From Micromonospora sp. C28SCA-DRY-2 (GTDB lineage Bacteria > Actinomycetota > Actinomycetes > Mycobacteriales > Micromonosporaceae): DNA of 64,000 bases. The notes under the pieces are model-generated. The model had not been told where the DNA came from, did no database searches, and saw only the letters and a list, made by a program, of their open reading frames with translations. Shown one piece after another: positions 60,094 to 64,000 of the stretch. Made by a program: the position numbers and the translations under genes. The DNA is taken from the NCBI RefSeq assembly GCF_030519475.1, contig NZ_JAUMKD010000006.1, positions 186,001 to 250,000 on the forward strand, given 5' to 3'. Each line of letters opens with the position of its first letter. Within the stretch, counting starts at the first letter, position 1.

Positions 60094-60705
60094 TCAACAG
60101 GCCGGTACCGCCTTGATCGTGGTGGTGTCGGTCATCGGCACCTGGACCGGTCCGGTCGCGGTGCGGACCGTCAGCGTCCCGCCGGTCGTCGCGGTGACCG
60201 TCCCGCAGACCGGACCGGCGCCACCGCCGACCTGCACGAACGGGCCGGTGCGCGGCGGGCCGTACCAGGTCACGCCGACCGCGGCGACCAGCAGCGCGGC
60301 GCAGAGCAGCACCAGGCCCACCCCGGTGCGCAGGGCGCGGACCGCGGCCACCACCTCCTGGTGGTCGCCCATCGGCGGGGGCGGCAGCGTGGCCACCGGC
60401 GTGACGGCCAGCCGCCCGTGCGCGGCGCGCAGCAGCGCCAGCGCGCCCACCGCGCCGGTGACCAGCGCGGCCAGCAGCAGCACGCCGACCAGCGTCGCCC
60501 AGCCCGGGGCGAGCGTGCCCACGTCGGTGCGGCCCCGGATCAGGCTGAAGCCGACCAGGGCGAGCAGCAGGGCGCCGAGCCCGTTGCGCCAGGCCAGCGC
60601 GGCGGACCGGACCCGCTCCAACTCGGCGCGCAGCAGCCCGGCCAGCGCCTGCGCCTGGCGCAGGTCCGCCACCGTGGCCGGCGGCCCGGGGCGCAGCCGG
60701 ATCAC
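60094..60705 (-). CDS. Hypothetical membrane protein with three helices
   Basis: The 203-residue protein has an N-terminal helix (VADLRQAQALAGLLRAELER, cytoplasmic), membrane helices near residues 40-56 (NGLGALLLALVGFSLI), 67-90 (WATLVGVLLLAALVTGAVGA) and 127-150 (TGVGLVLLCAALLVAAVGVT), and an exported C-terminus of 50 residues with two Cys (GPVCGTVTATTGG; AVPAC). I recognise no family. The GTG at 60705 overlaps the stop of the upstream zinc-ribbon gene in a GTGA, so both are one unit. Confidence 0.7.
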   Translation of the reverse strand: MIRLRPGPPATVADLRQAQALAGLLRAELERVRSAALAWRNGLGALLLALVGFSLIRGRTDVGTLAPGWATLVGVLLLAALVTGAVGALALLRAAHGRLAVTPVATLPPPPMGDHQEVVAAVRALRTGVGLVLLCAALLVAAVGVTWYGPPRTGPFVQVGGGAGPVCGTVTATTGGTLTVRTATGPVQVPMTDTTTIKAVPAC

Positions 60706-61130
60706 GGCTCGGCGTCCAGCCGCAGGGTCCAGTACGCGCCGCAGCCGACCTGCCCCTCCGCCCGGTACGGGTGGGCGACCTCGCAGGTGCAGAAGATCGT
60801 CCGGTAGCTCGGTGGGGGTGGCCCGGTCGACCCCCGGGGCGCGGGCACCCCGGCCGGCTCGACGGCCGCGCTGGCCGCCGACCCGGCCGGGGTGCCGCCG
60901 GCCGGCCCGTCCGGGTCGAGCGGCGGGGCGGGCGGGGCTTCCCGGCGGAACACCGAGTCGACCAGGGCGAAGGTGATCGGGTCCTGGCAGCGCGGGCAGC
61001 CGCCGCTGAGCACGACGGCCGTGCCGAACTCGCGCACCGTGAAGGTGGCCGCCGCCTCCAGGGCGTACGCCTCGTCGGTGACCTCGGCGTACGGCAGCGG
61101 CGCCGGCTGCGTCCGTGCCCGATCGTCCAT
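60702..61130 (-). CDS. Hypothetical protein with split zinc-ribbon cysteines
   Basis: The 142-residue protein has CPRCQDP at about residue 45 and a second Cys group near the C-terminus (IFCTCEVAHPYRAEGQVGCG), separated by a Pro/Gly/Ala-rich loop; four of these Cys could form one zinc ribbon. The preceding segment AATFTVREFGTAVVLSGG is beta-rich. No family is recognised. It starts at ATG 61130 and is coupled to the downstream membrane protein. Convergence on the TPR-CHAT gene hints that the pair may belong to the same neighbourhood. Confidence 0.68.
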   Translation of the reverse strand: MDDRARTQPAPLPYAEVTDEAYALEAAATFTVREFGTAVVLSGGCPRCQDPITFALVDSVFRREAPPAPPLDPDGPAGGTPAGSAASAAVEPAGVPAPRGSTGPPPPSYRTIFCTCEVAHPYRAEGQVGCGAYWTLRLDAEP

Positions 61131-61339
61131 CCGCGACCTCCGATGACCAGACCCGTGACCGGACCGTCCACGGTAGTCGTCCGGCGCATCCCGGTCCGCC
61201 GACCGGCCGGCGGACCGGCGGCCCGCACCGCACCGGGTCCGCCCGGGTGGGCGCCAGTTGGCCCGAGCGACCGCGCGCCGCGACCGCGCGTGGGACGCTG
61301 GGCGCAGGTTACCGAGATCCGGCGGAGCAGGGGGGCGTC

Positions 61340-61705
61340 ATGGCCGGAGTGCCGCAGGTCGACTTCGCGCTCGACACGTACGAGTGCATCGTGCTGTATC
61401 CGGGCGCGGCCGGGCGGGCGCTGCCGGCGGAGACGGTCCAGCGGTTGCAGTCCGAGCACGCCGAGCACATGCAGGCGCTGCAACGGCGGGGGATCGTGCT
61501 GGTCGCCGGCTCGGTGGACGGCCCGGCCCGCAACCCGGAACCGCCGATCGGCTTCGGCCTGGCCCGTACCGGCTCGGTGGACGACGTGCGCAGCGTGATG
61601 GAGGCCGACCCGGCGGTCCAGGCGGGGCTCTACCGGGTGGACGTGATGACCTTCCTCTGCCCGGCCGGTTCGCTGGAGTTTCCGCTGGTCAAGACGGAGG
61701 GTTGA
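61340..61705 (+). CDS. YciI family protein
   Basis: The 121-residue protein has the YCII dimeric alpha/beta barrel-like pattern: YECIVLYPGAAGRALPAETV, then HAEHMQALQRRGIVLVAGSV and an Asp-rich loop (SVDDVRSVMEADPAVQAGLY). The His-Asp pair of the family is plausible in HAEHM and GSVDG. Functions of YciI proteins are poorly known. The ATG at 61340 follows GCAGGGGGG. Confidence 0.8.
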   Translation: MAGVPQVDFALDTYECIVLYPGAAGRALPAETVQRLQSEHAEHMQALQRRGIVLVAGSVDGPARNPEPPIGFGLARTGSVDDVRSVMEADPAVQAGLYRVDVMTFLCPAGSLEFPLVKTEG

Positions 61706-62081
61706 GCCGGCGACCAGCGACGGTTGTCGTCATCGCGACGGCGCCGGGCCGGCGCCCGCTGCTACCGTCGCCGGGTCAGGACCGCCGCCCGACGCGCCGG
61801 GCGCCGGCGGCCGGCCCCGGTCCAGGAGCCGCCATGACCGCCGCCGGACACCCCGCCGCAACCGGGCGCGCCGGCCAGCGGGCCCGCCGGGAGCACCCGG
61901 GGGCGCGCTCGCGGCGGGGGCGTACGATTCCCGGCGCGCGGTCGCCGATGCCCGCCACCTCAACGTTCCCGGCGCGGGTTCCGCCCGCCGGCTGCGCGCG
62001 GATCGCGCGTCGTTGGACAATTTGTTCCGCAGTCCCGCGAGGGGTCGGCCCGAAGTGCGACCCGGAGGAGAGACTAGCCTG
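61706..62081. other. 376-bp region upstream of pyk without a supported gene
   Basis: An open frame from ATG 61834 (behind CAGGAG) ends in a TGATG overlap with pyk, but its 82-residue product is Arg/Pro/Ala-rich and looks like a G+C coding shadow. TTGGACAATTTG at about 62012 may be a promoter part. Nothing else is recognised. Confidence 0.5.
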
Positions 62082-63530
62082 ATGGGCGTGACACGCCGCG
62101 CGAAGATCGTCTGCACCCTTGGCCCCGCCACCTCGTCGCCGGAACGGATCCGAGGGCTCGTCGAGGCGGGCATGAACGTGGCCCGGCTCAACTTCAGCCA
62201 CGGCAGCCACGCCGACCACGAGGCGGTGTACCGGCTGGTGCGCGAGGCGGCCGACGCGGCCGGCCGGCCGGTGGCGGTGCTGGCCGACCTCCAGGGGCCG
62301 AAGATCCGGCTGGGCCGGTTCGCCGACGGCCCGCACGAGTGGCGTACCGGCGACTCGGTGGTGATCACCGGCGACGACGTGATGGGCACCAAGGACCGGG
62401 TCTCCTGCACCTACCGGAAGCTGCCGCAGGAGGTGAAGCCCGGTGACCGGCTGCTGATCGACGACGGCCGGGTGGCGGTGGAGGTCACCGACGTCACCGG
62501 CAACGACATCCGCTGCCTGGTCACCGAGGGCGGACCGGTCTCCAACAACAAGGGCGTGTCGCTGCCCAACGTGGCGGTCAGCGTGCCGGCCCTCTCCGAG
62601 AAGGACGCCGAGGACCTGCGCTTCGCCCTCGGCCTCGGCGTCGACCTGGTCGCCCTCTCCTTCGTCCGCTCCGCCGACGACATCAAGCTGGTGCACGCGA
62701 TCATGACCGAGGTCGGGGTGCACCGGCCGGTGCTGGCCAAGGTCGAGAAGCCGGAGGCGGTCGACCACCTCGAGGCGATCGTGCTGGCCTTCGACGGCGT
62801 CATGGTCGCCCGCGGCGACCTCGGCGTCGAGCTGCCGCTGGACCAGGTCCCGCTGGTGCAGAAGCGCGCGGTGCAGCTGTGCCGGGAGAACGCCAAGCCG
62901 GTCATCGTCGCCACCCAGATGCTCGACTCCATGATCGAGAACTCCCGGCCGACCCGCGCGGAGGCCTCCGACGTGGCCAACGCGGTGCTCGACGGCGCCG
63001 ACGCGGTGATGCTCTCCGGCGAGACCAGCGTCGGCAAGTACCCGGTGCTCACCGTCAGCACCATGGCCAAGATCGTCACCACCACCGAGTCCGGCTCGAT
63101 CGGGGTGCCCCGGCTCCAGCACGACCCGCGTACCCACGGCGGCGCGCTCACCGTCGCCGCCTCCTCGATCGCCCGGGCCATCGGCGCCAAGGCGATGGTC
63201 GCCTTCTCGCAGACCGGCGACACCGTGCGGCGGCTGTCCCGGCTGCACTGCGACCTGCCGCTGCTGGCCTTCACCCCGGTGCCCGAGGTGCGCAACCAGC
63301 TGGCGCTCTCCTGGGGCGTGGAGACCTTCCTGATGCCGTTCGTCGAGCACACCGACGACATGTTCCGCCAGGTCGACCAGGCGCTGCTCGGGCTCAACCG
63401 GGCCAACCCCGGCGACTACGTGGTGATCGTCGCCGGCAGCCCGCCCGGCACCCCCGGCTCGACCAACACGCTGCGCGTACACCAGCTCGGGTCGCTGGTC
63501 GACGCGGCGTCCGCGCGGGCGCTGCAGTGA
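62082..63530 (+). CDS. pyk: Pyruvate kinase
   Basis: Pyruvate kinase makes pyruvate and ATP from phosphoenolpyruvate and ADP. The 482-residue protein has the A domain start RRAKIVCTLGPATSSPERIR, MNVARLNFSHGSH, the B domain, and the active-site segments LAKVEKPEAVDHLEAIV, MVARGDLGVELP, KPVIVATQMLDSMI and DGADAVMLSGETSVGKYP. The C domain ends in GSTNTLRVHQLG. The ATG at 62082 has GGAGGAG 11 bases upstream; alternatively TAGCCT (62075-62080) would serve a leaderless start at GTG 62088. Its stop overlaps the next gene. Confidence 0.97.
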   Translation: MGVTRRAKIVCTLGPATSSPERIRGLVEAGMNVARLNFSHGSHADHEAVYRLVREAADAAGRPVAVLADLQGPKIRLGRFADGPHEWRTGDSVVITGDDVMGTKDRVSCTYRKLPQEVKPGDRLLIDDGRVAVEVTDVTGNDIRCLVTEGGPVSNNKGVSLPNVAVSVPALSEKDAEDLRFALGLGVDLVALSFVRSADDIKLVHAIMTEVGVHRPVLAKVEKPEAVDHLEAIVLAFDGVMVARGDLGVELPLDQVPLVQKRAVQLCRENAKPVIVATQMLDSMIENSRPTRAEASDVANAVLDGADAVMLSGETSVGKYPVLTVSTMAKIVTTTESGSIGVPRLQHDPRTHGGALTVAASSIARAIGAKAMVAFSQTGDTVRRLSRLHCDLPLLAFTPVPEVRNQLALSWGVETFLMPFVEHTDDMFRQVDQALLGLNRANPGDYVVIVAGSPPGTPGSTNTLRVHQLGSLVDAASARALQ

Positions 63531-64000
63531 CCGCCGACCAGGTCGCGGTCGGCCAGGCCGCCGTCGACCAGCTGCTGGAGGTCCTCGACCTCACCCCGAC
63601 CGGCGAGATGACCTTCCGGGGGATCAGCCCGCCGGTCGGCCCGCAGCGGGTGTACGGCGGCCAGGTCGCCGGCCAGGCGCTGGTCGCCGCCGGGCGGACC
63701 GTCGACCCGGAGCGCTTCGTGCACTCGCTGCACGGCTACTTCGTGCGGGCCGGCGACCCGGCCGAGCCGATCGCCTACGAGGTGGAGAACATCCGCGACG
63801 GCCGGTCCTTCTCGGTGCGCCGCTGCGTCGCGCTCCAGCACGACAAGCCGATCTTCTTCATGTCGGCCTCGTTCCAGCGGACCGAGGAGGGGCTGGACCA
63901 CCACGCCCCGCTGCCGCCGGACGTGCCCGGTCCGGACGAGGTCCCGACCATGACCGACCGGCTCTCCCGCTACCCGGAGCGGCTGGGCATCTGGGGGCAG
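63527..64000 (+). CDS. tesB: Acyl-CoA thioesterase II (TesB), N-terminal part; runs off the window
   Basis: The 158 visible codons encode the first hot-dog domain of a TesB-type thioesterase, which hydrolyses acyl-CoA to free acid and CoA: RVYGGQVAGQALVAAGRTVD, HSLHGYFVRAGDP and the conserved DGRSFSVRRCVALQ with FFMSASFQ. The second hot-dog domain with most catalytic residues lies outside the window. The GTG at 63527 overlaps the pyk stop (GTGA). pyk-tesB adjacency is common in actinobacteria. Confidence 0.92.
   Translation, partial: MTADQVAVGQAAVDQLLEVLDLTPTGEMTFRGISPPVGPQRVYGGQVAGQALVAAGRTVDPERFVHSLHGYFVRAGDPAEPIAYEVENIRDGRSFSVRRCVALQHDKPIFFMSASFQRTEEGLDHHAPLPPDVPGPDEVPTMTDRLSRYPERLGIWGQ

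Noticed and set aside
28685..61705. A single integrated element (integrative plasmid or prophage)
   Set aside because: No integrase, excisionase, replication protein, tRNA gene or matching end repeats were found; the block is better seen as many separate acquisitions.
61834..62082. 82-codon frame overlapping the pyk start
   Set aside because: It has a ribosome-binding-like CAGGAG, but the product is Arg/Pro/Ala-rich with no structure or family resemblance; probably pyk leader sequence.

Overview
The window is chromosomal DNA of a very high G+C actinomycete. Frequent GTG starts, GTGA/ATGA stop-start overlaps, an iron box of the IdeR/DmdR type, a mycothiol-associated TIGR03085 protein, an F420-type nitroreductase and many secreted hydrolases point to the Micromonosporaceae, most likely Micromonospora or a close relative. 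This placement rests on recognised protein style and gene order, not on a database search.

Left part (1-28.7 kb), mostly backbone. It opens with the 5' end of an acyl-CoA synthetase gene, a class I terpene synthase and a TIGR03085 protein. Next come a two-subunit ABC exporter with asymmetric ATP sites, a stand-alone ribosomal protein S4 paralogue divergent from an iron-box-controlled DUF2470 gene, a TetR/ABC drug-export cassette, and a MerR regulator. The amino-acid block follows: a nucleotidyltransferase-HisI in-frame fusion, trpE, a Trp-associated membrane protein, trpC, trpB and trpA. NUDIX, lgt, a FAD monooxygenase, GNAT and gltB-gltD close the section with a strong terminator. At 62-64 kb the backbone resumes with pyk and an acyl-CoA thioesterase.

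Middle and right part (28.7-61.7 kb), largely accessory. It holds an MFS exporter, a secreted M1 peptidase, a secreted SGNH lipase, and a two-gene cassette whose FtsK/EccC-like protein has lost its ATPase motifs. A GntR-controlled defence island (37.2-46.1 kb) carries hsdR-hsdS-hsdM followed by an AIPR abortive-infection protein. After several enzymes, an MFS/TetR pair, a pentapeptide-repeat membrane protein and a secreted lipase comes a second conflict-like neighbourhood (52-61 kb): an M48 metalloprotease with an extracytoplasmic tail, a short EACC1-like protein, a 1415-residue TPR-CHAT (caspase-like) protein, and an opposite-strand pair with a zinc-ribbon and a three-helix membrane protein.

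The most unusual nucleotide-level signal is a family of tandem 53-59 bp units inserted exactly at stop/start overlaps inside operons (4387-4557 between the two ABC genes, 13893-14069 between trpE and the next gene). Each unit is a complete 18-20 codon reading frame beginning GTGAGC and ending in TGA, overlapping the start of the next unit by four bases. Because 59 is not a multiple of three, successive units lie in different frames, so the chain can only be translated by repeated re-initiation. Diverged single relatives sit before trpB (16179-16262) and between hsdS and hsdM (42490-42543). A second recurrent theme is leaderless promoters, with a TANNNT hexamer about 6 nt before the start codon.
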